A DNA stretch of 64,000 nt, taken from Pseudomonas putida. GTDB lineage: Bacteria > Pseudomonadota > Gammaproteobacteria > Pseudomonadales > Pseudomonadaceae. Below the pieces are notes generated by a model. The model was not told the DNA's origin. It did no database searches and saw only the letters and a list, made by a program, of their open reading frames with translations. Where the stretch lies: contig NZ_CP018846.1 in the NCBI RefSeq assembly GCF_002025705.1, positions 5,447,501 through 5,511,500 on the forward strand, given 5' to 3'. Both the position numbers and the translations under genes were made by a program. Below, piece after piece: positions 8,199 to 16,623 of this stretch (position 1 is the first letter of the stretch; each line of letters starts with the position of its first letter).

Positions 8199-9020
8199 TC
8201 AGCCTGAAATGCGCTCCAGCATGCCCGGATAGGTCAAAGGCAACACCCAGCGTCGCTGCCCCGGTTTGAGGCCACCCTTGCGGGAACGATCCAGCACCCA
8301 ACCGCGCGCCTCGACCTGGCGTCCCTTGAGGTTAGCGAAGAAGCTTTCAGGGAAGTTGCGTTGCAGACGAGCGGAAATCTGCAGCACCACTGTGTCGTCC
8401 AGTTCGAGCCAGATACCACCACGATTGCGCGCGATGCTTCGAACGGTGCCTGCGACCACGGCGAAGCCCGATTGCTTCACATCTGCGGCCTTGCGCACCG
8501 GCGAACTGCGCCACAGGCCTGCCCGCGCTTCGCGCGCCACCCGCTCGGCCGCTTGCTGGCAACTCGCCAGGCGCACATTGGGAGCGATCGCTATGCGAAA
8601 GCCAAGCCCTTCGCTGAGCAGCTGTGCTTCAAGATTGTCGCCATTGCGACCATAGATATGCGCCAGGGTACGGCCGTACTTGTCTTTGCCCTCGACCCCT
8701 GGCACCAGCCCGACACGCCCGTCACTGGCCTTGACCAAAGCCTGCAGGCGCCGCTTGGCGGCCTCGGCATAGGGTTCACTGGTACGCCCCTTGTGCCCGA
8801 TCTCAGGGGCATTGATGCCGATCATGCGTACACTGCGACCGTCGGTCAGGCGCAGCGTGTCGCCATCCACCACCTGGCGCACTGTAACCTGCTGCGGCTT
8901 CTCCGGAAGCGGGCAGAACGCCATGGCAGGGAGCTGCCAGATTGCGCCCACAAAAAAGGCGCCCACAAGGGGCGCCTTTTTCAGCAACAATGCGAAGCCC
9001 GAAGGATTCGCCATGCGCAT
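8199..9020 (-). CDS. Secreted thermonuclease-family (SNase-like) nuclease
   Basis: 273 aa with an SNase domain: VVDGDTLRL (Ca/catalytic Asp region), VRMIGINAPE, then DKYGRTLAHIY, matching the staphylococcal nuclease order. The N-terminus to about residue 34 (KKAPLVGAFFVGAIWQLPAMA) reads as a signal peptide with cleavage before FC, so the enzyme is probably exported. The C-terminal 90 residues form an extra beta-rich region of unknown role. The signal peptide is encoded by the rpmE terminator hairpin (8953-8981). A start at 9020 gives 2 bases between the rpmE stop and this gene. Substrate (DNA and/or RNA) is inferred from the family only. Confidence 0.82.
   Translation of the reverse strand: MRMANPSGFALLLKKAPLVGAFFVGAIWQLPAMAFCPLPEKPQQVTVRQVVDGDTLRLTDGRSVRMIGINAPEIGHKGRTSEPYAEAAKRRLQALVKASDGRVGLVPGVEGKDKYGRTLAHIYGRNGDNLEAQLLSEGLGFRIAIAPNVRLASCQQAAERVAREARAGLWRSSPVRKAADVKQSGFAVVAGTVRSIARNRGGIWLELDDTVVLQISARLQRNFPESFFANLKGRQVEARGWVLDRSRKGGLKPGQRRWVLPLTYPGMLERISG
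8953..8981 (-). terminator. rpmE terminator hairpin inside nuclease signal-peptide codons
   Basis: Inverted repeat AAAAAGGCGCCC (8953-8964) / GGGCGCCTTTTT (8970-8981), loop ACAAG. On the minus strand it is a textbook rho-independent terminator about 40 bases after the rpmE stop. Its codons are read as KKAPLVGAFF in the nuclease, so one DNA stretch is both terminator and coding sequence. Confidence 0.8.
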
Positions 9021-9022
9021 GA

Positions 9023-9238
9023 TTACTTCTTGGTACCGAACATACCGAAGCGATCGGCGAACTTCTGTACGCGACCACCGGTGTCCAGGACTTTCTGCTT
9101 ACCGGTGTAGAACGGGTGGCACAGGTTGCAAACGTCGATCGCCAGGGTGTTGCCCAGGGTCGAACGAGTTTCGAACTTGTTACCGCAGCTGCAGGTGACT
9201 GCAACTACTTCGTAGTTCGGGTGGATACCTTCTTTCAT
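9023..9238 (-). CDS. rpmE: Ribosomal protein bL31 (zinc-binding form)
   Basis: 71-aa 50S subunit protein starting MKEGIHPNYEVV at ATG 9238, preceded by GAGGAAG at ideal spacing. The Zn-ligand cysteines are present (CSCG near residues 16-18 and CNLC near 37-40), so this is the C+ form rather than the zinc-independent paralogue used in zinc starvation. The longer frame to 9274 is rejected because of the clear Shine-Dalgarno sequence. Divergent from priA. Confidence 0.97.
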   Translation of the reverse strand: MKEGIHPNYEVVAVTCSCGNKFETRSTLGNTLAIDVCNLCHPFYTGKQKVLDTGGRVQKFADRFGMFGTKK

Positions 9239-9308
9239 GGTCACTTCCTCGAGCTGCGTGCCGCCACCCAACACCTATTGTTGAATACCGCACGTAATTA
9301 GGCGGCGA

Positions 9309-9336
9309 ATAATACCAGAGCACCGCGCCAACGCAA
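9309..9336 (-). promoter_or_regulatory. Candidate sigma70 promoter for rpmE
   Basis: Read on the minus strand: TTGCGT, 16-base spacer, TATTAT, about 70 bases upstream of the rpmE start. The hexamers match the consensus fairly well; no experimental start is known to me. Confidence 0.45.
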
Positions 9337-9405
9337 GTTGTCGCTTGCACCGACCGTCGTCTGCTAGGCTCGCCAGTCTTTGAAACGCCCTCCGAGACTT
9401 GCCGC

Positions 9406-11625
9406 GTGTCCGACGTCATCCTGCGCCTTGCCCTGCCCTCCCCGTTGCGCCGCCTGTTCGATTACAAGGCGCCAGCGAGCATGGCACGCCAGGTGCTGAC
9501 CCCAGGCATGCGCATCCGCGTACCGTTCGGGCGCCGCGAAATGATCGGTGTGCTGGTGGAAGTGTGCGAGCAGAGCGAAGTTCCTGCCGACAAGCTCAAG
9601 CCCGCCAGCGCCCTGCTCGACCCGGTTTCGCCGATTCCGCCAGCGCTGTTCAAGCTGTGCCTGTGGACGGCCCAGTACTACCAGCACAGCCTCGGTGACA
9701 CCCTGAGCTGGGCGTTACCCACCCTGCTGCGCCAAGGCGAACCTGCCGAAATGCGCCAGGAGCGTTTCTGGCACGTGGCCCCCGGCGCACGCCTGGAGGA
9801 CCCACGCATCGCCCGTGCCCCGCGCCAGCGCGATGCCCTCAAGACCCTGGCCCAGCACCCGCATGGCGTTGCGCACAGCCTGCTGAGCAAGCTCAACCTG
9901 AACAAGGACAGCCTCGACCTGTTGCTGGCCAAGGAGCTGGTACAGCTGGAAGTACGCCGCCACCTGCCGGCGCTTCGCCATGAACACTGGCTGGCACAGC
10001 CGGAGTTGCCCCTCAACGAAGAACAACGCGATGCCTTCGACGCCGTGCGCGAGGGCTTTGACGGCTTCGGCGCCTTCCTGCTGGCCGGCGTCACCGGCAG
10101 CGGCAAGACCGAGGTGTACCTGCAACTGATCCGCGAAACCCTGGAAGCCGGCAAGCAGGCGCTGGTGCTGATCCCCGAGATCAACCTCGGCCCGCAGACC
10201 CTGGCGCGCTTCGAACAGCGCTTCAACGCCCGCATCGCCCTGCTGCACTCGGCCGTGAACGACCGTGAGCGCCTCGATGCCTGGCTGGCCGCCCGCGACG
10301 GCGAAGCCGACATCATTATCGGTACACGTTCGGCGCTGTTCACCCCGATGAAGAACCCCGGCCTGATCATCATCGACGAAGAACACGACGGCTCTTATAA
10401 ACAACAGGAAGGCCTGCGCTACCACGCCCGCGACCTGGCACTGGTGCGCGCCCACCAGGAAAACATCCCGATCCTGCTTGGCTCCGCCACCCCGTCGCTG
10501 GAAACCCTGCACAACGCGCTCACTGGTCGCTATCGCCTGTTGCGCATGAACCAGCGCGCTGGCGGAGCCCGCCCACCGCGCATGCTGCGCCTGGATGTGA
10601 AAAGCCTGCCGCTGGACAGCGGCATCAGCGGCCCGTTGCAGCAGGCCATTCGCCAGACCCTGGAGGCCGGCCAGCAGGTGCTGGTGTTCCTCAACCGCCG
10701 CGGCTTCGCCCCAACCTTGCTGTGCCATGACTGTGGCTGGCTGTCCGAATGCCCGCGCTGCGATGCCCGCATGACCGTGCACCAGCGCTCTGGCGTGCTG
10801 CGCTGCCACCACTGCGGCTACGACGAGCGCCTGCCGCACCAGTGCCCGAAGTGCAACCACGTCGACCTGCGGCCCGTTGGCGCCGGCACCGAACGCGCCG
10901 AGGAGCGCCTGAAAGTCCTGTTCCCGGATTACCCGATCCTGCGCGTGGACCGCGACAGCACGGCGCGCAAGGACGCCATGCACAACTTGTTCAGCACCAT
11001 CCAGCGCGGCCAGCCAAGCATCCTGGTCGGCACCCAGATGCTGGCCAAGGGGCACCACTTCCCGCGGGTGACCCTGGTCGCCATCCTCGATGCCGATGGT
11101 GGGCTGTTCTCCGGCGACTTCCGCGCCAGTGAGCGCATGGCCCAGCTGATCGTCCAGGTCGCTGGCCGGGCCGGGCGCGCCGAAGAGCCCGGCAAAGTGA
11201 TCATCCAGACCCACCTGGCTGACCACCCGCTGCTGGTGCAACTGACCGAACAAGGTTATTTCGCCTTCGCCGAGCAGGCCCTGGACGAACGCCGCAATGC
11301 CGGGCTGCCACCGTTCTCCCACCTTGCCTTGCTGCGCGCCGAAGCGCACAAGCCCGGCCAGGCCGAGGGCTTCCTCGACGAAGCCTGCGCCGCTGCCGAG
11401 CGGCTGGTCGCCGAACAACGGCTGCCCGGCATCGAGCTGCTCGGGCCGGTGCCTGCGCCCATGGAGCGGCGCGCCGGTCGTTTCAGGGCCCAATTGTTGA
11501 TTCAGGCCAATACCCGAGCCCCCTTGCATCGACTGATCAGCGCCTGGTTGCTAGTGTTGGAGCAACTGCCGAGCGGGCGCCAGGTACGCTGGTCGCTGGA
11601 TGTCGACCCGGTTGACCTTTATTAA
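9406..11625 (+). CDS. priA: Primosomal protein N' (PriA), replication restart helicase
   Basis: 3'-5' superfamily 2 helicase that reloads DnaB at stalled forks. 739 aa from GTG 9406. It has an N-terminal DNA-binding domain, Walker A GVTGSGKTEVY near residue 230, DEEHD (motif II) near 323, GSATPS (motif III), then a cysteine-rich zinc region between about 440 and 490 (CHDCGWLSECPRCD, CHHCGY, CPKCNH), and motifs V-VI (GTQMLAKGHHFP, VAGRAGR). The length is normal for the family. Divergent from rpmE with 167 bases between them. Confidence 0.97.
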   Translation: MSDVILRLALPSPLRRLFDYKAPASMARQVLTPGMRIRVPFGRREMIGVLVEVCEQSEVPADKLKPASALLDPVSPIPPALFKLCLWTAQYYQHSLGDTLSWALPTLLRQGEPAEMRQERFWHVAPGARLEDPRIARAPRQRDALKTLAQHPHGVAHSLLSKLNLNKDSLDLLLAKELVQLEVRRHLPALRHEHWLAQPELPLNEEQRDAFDAVREGFDGFGAFLLAGVTGSGKTEVYLQLIRETLEAGKQALVLIPEINLGPQTLARFEQRFNARIALLHSAVNDRERLDAWLAARDGEADIIIGTRSALFTPMKNPGLIIIDEEHDGSYKQQEGLRYHARDLALVRAHQENIPILLGSATPSLETLHNALTGRYRLLRMNQRAGGARPPRMLRLDVKSLPLDSGISGPLQQAIRQTLEAGQQVLVFLNRRGFAPTLLCHDCGWLSECPRCDARMTVHQRSGVLRCHHCGYDERLPHQCPKCNHVDLRPVGAGTERAEERLKVLFPDYPILRVDRDSTARKDAMHNLFSTIQRGQPSILVGTQMLAKGHHFPRVTLVAILDADGGLFSGDFRASERMAQLIVQVAGRAGRAEEPGKVIIQTHLADHPLLVQLTEQGYFAFAEQALDERRNAGLPPFSHLALLRAEAHKPGQAEGFLDEACAAAERLVAEQRLPGIELLGPVPAPMERRAGRFRAQLLIQANTRAPLHRLISAWLLVLEQLPSGRQVRWSLDVDPVDLY

Positions 11626-11733
11626 GCTTCTGCCCCAAAGGTTGGCAACCCGCCCCCAGCAACGGATAATGCCCAGTTTTTCCACCTGCGCATCCAGGCG
11701 CTCCACCGCGCTTGCGGTCGAAAAGAGATCCCC

Positions 11734-13470
11734 ATGAAAGACACCATTCGCCAGCTGATCCAGCAAGCCCTCACCCAACTCGTCACCGACGGTGTGCTGC
11801 CTGAAGGGCTCTCGCCGGCGATCCAGGTGGAAAACGCCCGGGACAAGACCCACGGCGACTTCGCCAGCAACATCGCCATGATGCTGGCCAAGCCGGCCGG
11901 CATGAAGCCGCGCGACCTGGCCGAAAAACTGATCGAAGCCCTGCCGGCCAGCGCCGACATCAGCAAGGTCGAGATCGCCGGCCCGGGCTTCCTGAACTTC
12001 TTCCAGAACACCGACGCCCTGGCCAACCGCCTGGATGCCGCCCTGGCCGACGCCCACCTCGGTGCGCGCAAGGCGGGCCCTGCGCAGAAGGTGGTGATCG
12101 ACATGTCGGCCCCCAACCTGGCCAAGGAGATGCACGTCGGGCACCTGCGCTCGACCATCATCGGTGACAGCGTCGCGCGCGTGCTGGAGTTCCTCGGTGA
12201 CAACGTCATCCGCCAGAACCACGTCGGCGACTGGGGCACCCAGTTCGGCATGCTGATGGCCTACCTGCAGGAAAACCCGATCACCAGCGACGAGCTGTCG
12301 GACCTGGAAAACTTCTACCGCGCGGCGAAGAAGCGCTTCGACGAATCGGAAGAGTTTGCCACCCGCGCCCGCGGCCTGGTGGTCAAGCTGCAGGCCGGTG
12401 ACCCTGAGTGCCTGGCCCTGTGGACGCGCTTCAAGGACATCTCGCTGTCGCACTGCCAGAAGACCTACGAGCTGCTCAACGTCAAGCTGACCATGGCCGA
12501 CGTGATGGGCGAAAGCGCCTACAACGATGACCTGGCCAACGTGGTCGCCGACCTCAAGGCCAAGGGCCTGCTGGTCGAGGACCAAGGCGCCCAGTGCGTT
12601 TTCCTCGAAGAGTTCAAGAACAGCGAAGGCGAGCCACTGCCGGTGATCGTGCAGAAGGCTGACGGCGGCTACCTGTACGCCACCACCGACCTGGCCGCTG
12701 TGCGCTACCGCAGCAACGTGCTCAAGGCCGACCGCGCCCTGTATTTCGTCGACCAGCGCCAGGCCCTGCACTTCAACCAGGTGTTCGAAGTGGCCCGCCG
12801 TGCCGGCTTCGTCGGCCACCCGATGCAAATGGAACACATGGGCTTCGGCACCATGAACGGCGCCGACGGCCGCCCGTTCAAGACCCGTGACGGTGGCACC
12901 GTCAAGCTGATCGACCTGCTCACCGAGGCCAAGGAGCGCGCCTACGCGCTGGTCAAGGAAAAGAACCCGGAGTTTACCGAAGAGGAGCTGCGCCACATCG
13001 GCGAAGTGGTCGGCATCGGCGCGGTGAAATACGCCGACCTGTCCAAGCACCGCACCAGCGACTACAGCTTCAACTTCGAGCAGATGCTCAACTTCGAAGG
13101 CAACACCGCGCCTTACCTGCTGTATGCCTACACCCGGGTTGCCGGCGTGTTCCGCAAGCTCGGCAAGGGCTTCGATGAAGTCGACGGCCACATCGTGCTG
13201 CAGGCCGCTCAAGAGCAGGACCTGGCCGCGAGCCTTGCGCAGTTCGGCGAAATCCTCAATAGCGTTGCTGACAAAGGCACACCGCACGTGCTGTGCAGCT
13301 ACCTGTACGACCTGGCCGGTCTGTTCTCGAGCTTCTACGTGAATTGCCCGATCCTCACCGCCGAAACCCCGGAACAACAGCAGAGCCGCCTGCGCTTGGC
13401 TGCCCTGACCGGTCGCACCCTCAAGCAAGGTCTGGAGCTGCTCGGCCTGGAAACCCTGGAGCGCATGTAA
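11734..13470 (+). CDS. argS: Arginyl-tRNA synthetase
   Basis: Class I aminoacyl-tRNA synthetase charging tRNA-Arg. 578 aa: an N-terminal tRNA-recognition (Add1) domain, a HIGH-type motif HVGHLRS near residue 135 preceded by MSAPNLAKE, the ATP-site region QADGGYLYATTDLAA-like (KADGGYLYATTD), and the C-terminal DALR anticodon-binding domain ending LELLGLETLERM. A canonical KMSKS is missing, as is usual in many ArgRS. It is 108 bases downstream of priA and directly abuts the SPOR gene. Confidence 0.97.
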   Translation: MKDTIRQLIQQALTQLVTDGVLPEGLSPAIQVENARDKTHGDFASNIAMMLAKPAGMKPRDLAEKLIEALPASADISKVEIAGPGFLNFFQNTDALANRLDAALADAHLGARKAGPAQKVVIDMSAPNLAKEMHVGHLRSTIIGDSVARVLEFLGDNVIRQNHVGDWGTQFGMLMAYLQENPITSDELSDLENFYRAAKKRFDESEEFATRARGLVVKLQAGDPECLALWTRFKDISLSHCQKTYELLNVKLTMADVMGESAYNDDLANVVADLKAKGLLVEDQGAQCVFLEEFKNSEGEPLPVIVQKADGGYLYATTDLAAVRYRSNVLKADRALYFVDQRQALHFNQVFEVARRAGFVGHPMQMEHMGFGTMNGADGRPFKTRDGGTVKLIDLLTEAKERAYALVKEKNPEFTEEELRHIGEVVGIGAVKYADLSKHRTSDYSFNFEQMLNFEGNTAPYLLYAYTRVAGVFRKLGKGFDEVDGHIVLQAAQEQDLAASLAQFGEILNSVADKGTPHVLCSYLYDLAGLFSSFYVNCPILTAETPEQQQSRLRLAALTGRTLKQGLELLGLETLERM

Positions 13471-13471
13471 G

Positions 13472-14173
13472 TTGGCTGCCAAGAAAAAACCAGCTCCAAA
13501 ACGCGGCGCCAGCCGTCAGACGGCCCCAGCCAAACAGCCGATCCCTGGCTGGGTATGGCTGGCGGTCGGCCTGACGGTCGGTGCGTTCATCGTCTTCCTG
13601 ATGAAACTCGAACCCGGTGGCGGTGACATCAAGCGCACCAAGCCTGAGCAGCAGAAGCCAGAGAAGGTGGCCGAAGCCAGCAAGTCGACCACCCCTGCAA
13701 CGCCACAGGCGCCGGTGAAACCGAAGTACGACTTCTACACCCTGCTGCCGGAGTCCGAGGTGATCGTGCCGCCCGAGGCCGTGCCGGAGAAGACGCCGCC
13801 AGTGCCTGCGCAACCCGTGACTCCGGTCACGCCGGCTGAAGCGGCGAAGATCGACACCGCTCGCGCCCAGGCCGCACTGCTGGGGCAGACACCGCCGCCC
13901 GCGCCACCGGTGATCAAGCCGGCGGCGACCACGCAGTACTTCCTGCAGGCGGGCTCGTTCCGCAAGCAAGCCGACGCCGACAAGGTCCGCGCGCAGATCA
14001 TCCTGCTCGGCCAGGTGGTCAAGGTCGAGTCGGGTACCGTCAAGGAAGAAACCTGGTACCGCGTGTTGGTCGGGCCGTTCAGCAACCGTGAACAGCTGAC
14101 CGTAGCGCAGAAACAGCTGGCGGGGGCCGGGTTCAGCAACCTGCTGCTGCAGCAGCGACAGACCCGCCAATAA
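13472..14173 (+). CDS. SPOR-domain membrane protein (FtsN-like)
   Basis: 233 aa. A basic cytoplasmic N-terminus (AAKKKPAPKRG), one membrane helix (WVWLAVGLTVGAFIVFLM), a long Pro/Ala/Lys-rich periplasmic linker and a C-terminal SPOR domain (from YFLQAGSFRKQADAD to the end) that binds denuded septal glycan. This is the FtsN layout, so a role in cell division is likely by family. The start is TTG at 13472, one base after the argS stop; the Shine-Dalgarno GGAG lies in the end of argS. A terminator follows at once. Confidence 0.85.
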   Translation: MAAKKKPAPKRGASRQTAPAKQPIPGWVWLAVGLTVGAFIVFLMKLEPGGGDIKRTKPEQQKPEKVAEASKSTTPATPQAPVKPKYDFYTLLPESEVIVPPEAVPEKTPPVPAQPVTPVTPAEAAKIDTARAQAALLGQTPPPAPPVIKPAATTQYFLQAGSFRKQADADKVRAQIILLGQVVKVESGTVKEETWYRVLVGPFSNREQLTVAQKQLAGAGFSNLLLQQRQTRQ

Positions 14174-14174
14174 C

Positions 14175-14213
14175 AAAAAAGGCCTTGCCGCACAGCGCGA
14201 CAAGGCCTTTTTT
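14175..14213. terminator. Bidirectional terminator between SPOR and TM2 genes
   Basis: AAAAAAGGCCTTG ... CAAGGCCTTTTTT inverted repeat immediately after the SPOR stop codon, between two convergent genes. Confidence 0.9.
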
Positions 14214-14229
14214 GTGGGCGCCCGTGGCC

Positions 14230-14649
14230 CTATCGGCTGCGGGCGTTGGCTTCGGAAATCTGGCTGTTCAAGGTCCAGAAGTCATACAGCACACCCACCA
14301 AGAACAGGCCGCCGGTGAAGAAGTAGATGATCGCCGAGATCCACTTGCCCTGGTACAGGCGGTGCACGCCAAAAATGCCCAGGAAGGTCAGCAGGATCCA
14401 GGCAATGTTGTAGTCGATGCGCCCGGACTGGAAGCGCATGTCCGCCTCACGGTCCATCGACGGGATCAGGAACAGGTCGATCAGCCAGCCGATGCCGAGC
14501 AGCCCCAGCGTGAAGAACCAGATCGTCCCGGTGATCGGCTTGCCGTAGTAGAAACGGTGCGAGCCGGTGAAGCCGAAGATCCACAGCAGGTAACCAATGA
14601 CCTTGCTGTGGGTGTCGTGATGCGGCGTCCCCTGTTGATAACTGTTCAT
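14230..14649 (-). CDS. Membrane protein with two TM2 domains
   Basis: 139 aa. Two tandem copies of the TM2 signature: GFTGSHRFYYGK then a hydrophobic run ending GWLIDLF, and GIFGVHRLYQGK then a run ending GVLYDFW. Each TM2 unit is a helical hairpin, so four membrane helices are expected. The function of bacterial TM2 proteins is not established. The internal duplication is visible by eye. Divergent from the NlpC/P60 gene. Confidence 0.85.
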   Translation of the reverse strand: MNSYQQGTPHHDTHSKVIGYLLWIFGFTGSHRFYYGKPITGTIWFFTLGLLGIGWLIDLFLIPSMDREADMRFQSGRIDYNIAWILLTFLGIFGVHRLYQGKWISAIIYFFTGGLFLVGVLYDFWTLNSQISEANARSR

Positions 14650-14746
14650 TCATAGCCCTCGTGGGTTATCCGAAAATTTTCTAAATAAAAATGTGACTTT
14701 TCCGCCGCAGGCCGACGTACGGCAGCATGACAATCGACCAACGGCC

Positions 14747-14774
14747 CTGAAAAGGAGCAAAAAGCTGTTATAAA
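14747..14774 (+). promoter_or_regulatory. Candidate promoter of the NlpC/P60 gene
   Basis: CTGAAA, 16-base spacer, TATAAA, about 42 bases before the ATG, in an AT-richer stretch. Motif match only. Confidence 0.4.
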
Positions 14775-14815
14775 GTTGCGCGCCAAACACATAAACATTC
14801 ATAAGAGCTTCATCT

Positions 14816-15445
14816 ATGCCGCCTTTATTCAAGACATGGCTGACCCTCTGCCTATTATTGCCCCTGGCCGCCCACGCCACCAATCGTGAGCAACGTCTTC
14901 CCAATGGTTTCACCGGCTACACCAGCAACACCTCGGTGAAACACGCGCCCGTCAAGCAGACCACGCTGCACGCACGCTCGAACTATTCGGGCAAGGGCCA
15001 CAACCTGCCTGCCGTTGCGGCGATGTCGCCGAAGCAGAGCAGCGATGTGCTCAGCCGTGCGGTCAATGTGCTCGGTACCCCTTATGTTTGGGGCGGCAGC
15101 AACCCGAAAAAAGGGTTCGATTGCAGCGGGCTGGTCAAATACGCGTTCAACGACGTGGCAGACGTCGACCTGCCGCGTACATCCAACGCCATGGCCCAGG
15201 GCCACGGCGTAAAGGTGGCCAAGAGCGACCTCAAGCCAGGCGATCTGATCTTCTTCAATATCAAGAGCCGTCGGGTCAATCACGTTGCCATCTACCTGGG
15301 TAACGATCGCTTTATCCATGCGCCGCGTACCGGCAAGCGGGTGAGCATCGACAACCTGAGCAAGCCGTACTGGCAGCAGCACTATGTGGTTGCCAAGCGG
15401 GTGTTGCCGAAAGAGCAGCAACAGCTGAGCCTGGCCAAGCGCTAA
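14816..15445 (+). CDS. NlpC/P60 family cell-wall endopeptidase
   Basis: 209 aa exported cysteine peptidase, expected to cut D-Glu-mDAP (or related) bonds in peptidoglycan. A signal peptide (LTLCLLLPLAAHA) is followed by a basic linker and an NlpC/P60 domain from about residue 72. The catalytic Cys is C103 in FDCSGLVKYAF and the catalytic His is H156 in VNHVAIYLGN, with a third polar residue H168 in FIHAP. No SH3 or LysM targeting domain is present; the short linker may do this job. It resembles the Spr/MepS group in size. Confidence 0.9.
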   Translation: MPPLFKTWLTLCLLLPLAAHATNREQRLPNGFTGYTSNTSVKHAPVKQTTLHARSNYSGKGHNLPAVAAMSPKQSSDVLSRAVNVLGTPYVWGGSNPKKGFDCSGLVKYAFNDVADVDLPRTSNAMAQGHGVKVAKSDLKPGDLIFFNIKSRRVNHVAIYLGNDRFIHAPRTGKRVSIDNLSKPYWQQHYVVAKRVLPKEQQQLSLAKR

Positions 15446-15456
15446 ATCGGTTTCGA

Positions 15457-15551
15457 CCTCTTCGCGGGCAAGCCCGGTCCCACAAAACCAGCACCGTTTT
15501 CCAGTGCTGAGCAGTAACTGTGGGAGCGGGCTTGCCCGCGAAGGGACCGGA
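15457..15551. repeat. Inverted pair of P. putida-type REP palindromes
   Basis: Two copies of the TTCGCGGGCAAGCCCG / CGGGCTTGCCCGCGAA element in opposite orientation, separated by about 33 bases, filling the space between the convergent NlpC and pilT genes. Known REP family of this species group. Confidence 0.9.
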
Positions 15552-15558
15552 ACAGGCT

Positions 15559-16557
15559 CTAAAAAGCTCCGATCAATCCTTTCTCCCTCAGCCCAAGCAT
15601 CGCCCCCTCCATCGTCCGCATCCCCTCCGCCGCCCCCGCCTGCATCACCGAACACAACTGCGCCATCCGCCCCTCCCGCACCAGGTTGCGCACCGCAGGT
15701 GTCGCCACCAACACTTCTCGCGCCGCCACCCGGCCGCCGCCAACACGCTTGACCAGCACCTGTGCCACCACCAGGCGCAACGACTCCGCCAGCATCGCCC
15801 GCACCAGCGGCTTTTCGTCCGCCGCAAATACCTCGATCAGCCGATCAATGCTGCCAGCCGCAGACCGCGTATGCACCGTGGCCAGCACCAGATGCCCCGT
15901 CTCCGCTGCGCGTAGCGCCAGGCGGATGGTTTCCAGGTCGCGCAATTCGCCAATCATGATCACATCCGGGTCTTGACGCAGAGCGCTGCGCAGCCCTTGG
16001 CCGAAGTCGCGACAATGCCGGCCGATCTCGCGCTGGTTGACCAGGCTGCATTGGCTGCTGTGGATAACTTCAACAGGGTCTTCGAGGGTGATGATATGTA
16101 GCGCCCGCTCACCATTGAGCCGGTCAATCAGTGCCGCCAGGGTGCTCGACTTGCCGCTGCCGGTCGGGCCGCCTATCAGCACCAGGCCATCGGCATGCCG
16201 CGCAACGGCTTGAAACACTTCTTCAAGATCAAGTTCGCCAACACTGGCAATGCGTTTCGGAATCAGACGAAACGAGGCTGCCAGGCCGTTCAGTTGCCGA
16301 AACAGATTGAGACGAAAACGCCCCAACGATGCCAGTTCCAATGCCAGATCCAGCTCGTCGCCTTGCTGCCACTGCCGGCACTGGCCCTCGTCGAGCAGCG
16401 GCGTCAGTGCGTCGCTCAACGCTGCCGTCGTCACCCCCGGTAGCTGCATGCGCCGCAGCTCGCCATCCACACGCAGCATCGGTATCTCGCCCGCAGCCAG
16501 ATGCAGGTCGCTCGCCCCTGCGTCCACGGCTCGGGCCAACAGGTCGGTCACATCCAT
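15559..16557 (-). CDS. pilT: PilT-type twitching/retraction ATPase
   Basis: Hexameric secretion-superfamily ATPase that powers pilus retraction, at the inner-membrane cytoplasmic face. 332 aa from ATG 16557 with GGGGAG four bases upstream. It has an N-terminal PAS-like domain (ASDLHLAAGEIPMLRVDGEL), Walker A GGPTGSGKSSTL, the Asp-box around ITLEDPVE, Walker B VIMIGELRD, the His box HLVLATVHT, and a C-terminal AIRNLIRE-like motif (PAVRNLVREG). No pilU follows, unlike P. aeruginosa. Divergent from yggS. Confidence 0.92.
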   Translation of the reverse strand: MDVTDLLARAVDAGASDLHLAAGEIPMLRVDGELRRMQLPGVTTAALSDALTPLLDEGQCRQWQQGDELDLALELASLGRFRLNLFRQLNGLAASFRLIPKRIASVGELDLEEVFQAVARHADGLVLIGGPTGSGKSSTLAALIDRLNGERALHIITLEDPVEVIHSSQCSLVNQREIGRHCRDFGQGLRSALRQDPDVIMIGELRDLETIRLALRAAETGHLVLATVHTRSAAGSIDRLIEVFAADEKPLVRAMLAESLRLVVAQVLVKRVGGGRVAAREVLVATPAVRNLVREGRMAQLCSVMQAGAAEGMRTMEGAMLGLREKGLIGAF

Positions 16558-16623
16558 GAGACTCCCCAATAGCCATCAAGCAGGTAGAATGCCGAAGATC
16601 TCCAGAGCCGACGGCATCGATCC

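Noticed and set aside
9715..11529. Very long open frame antisense to priA (about 600 codons)
   Set aside because: Stop codons are rare in the opposite frame of this GC-rich gene. There is no ribosome site or family-like motif, while priA is clear.
11551..13482. Long open frame antisense to argS
   Set aside because: Composition artefact of the GC-rich codon bias; argS is certain on the plus strand.
15457..15551. Possible CRISPR-like repeats
   Set aside because: Only two inverted copies with no regular spacers; they match REP elements.
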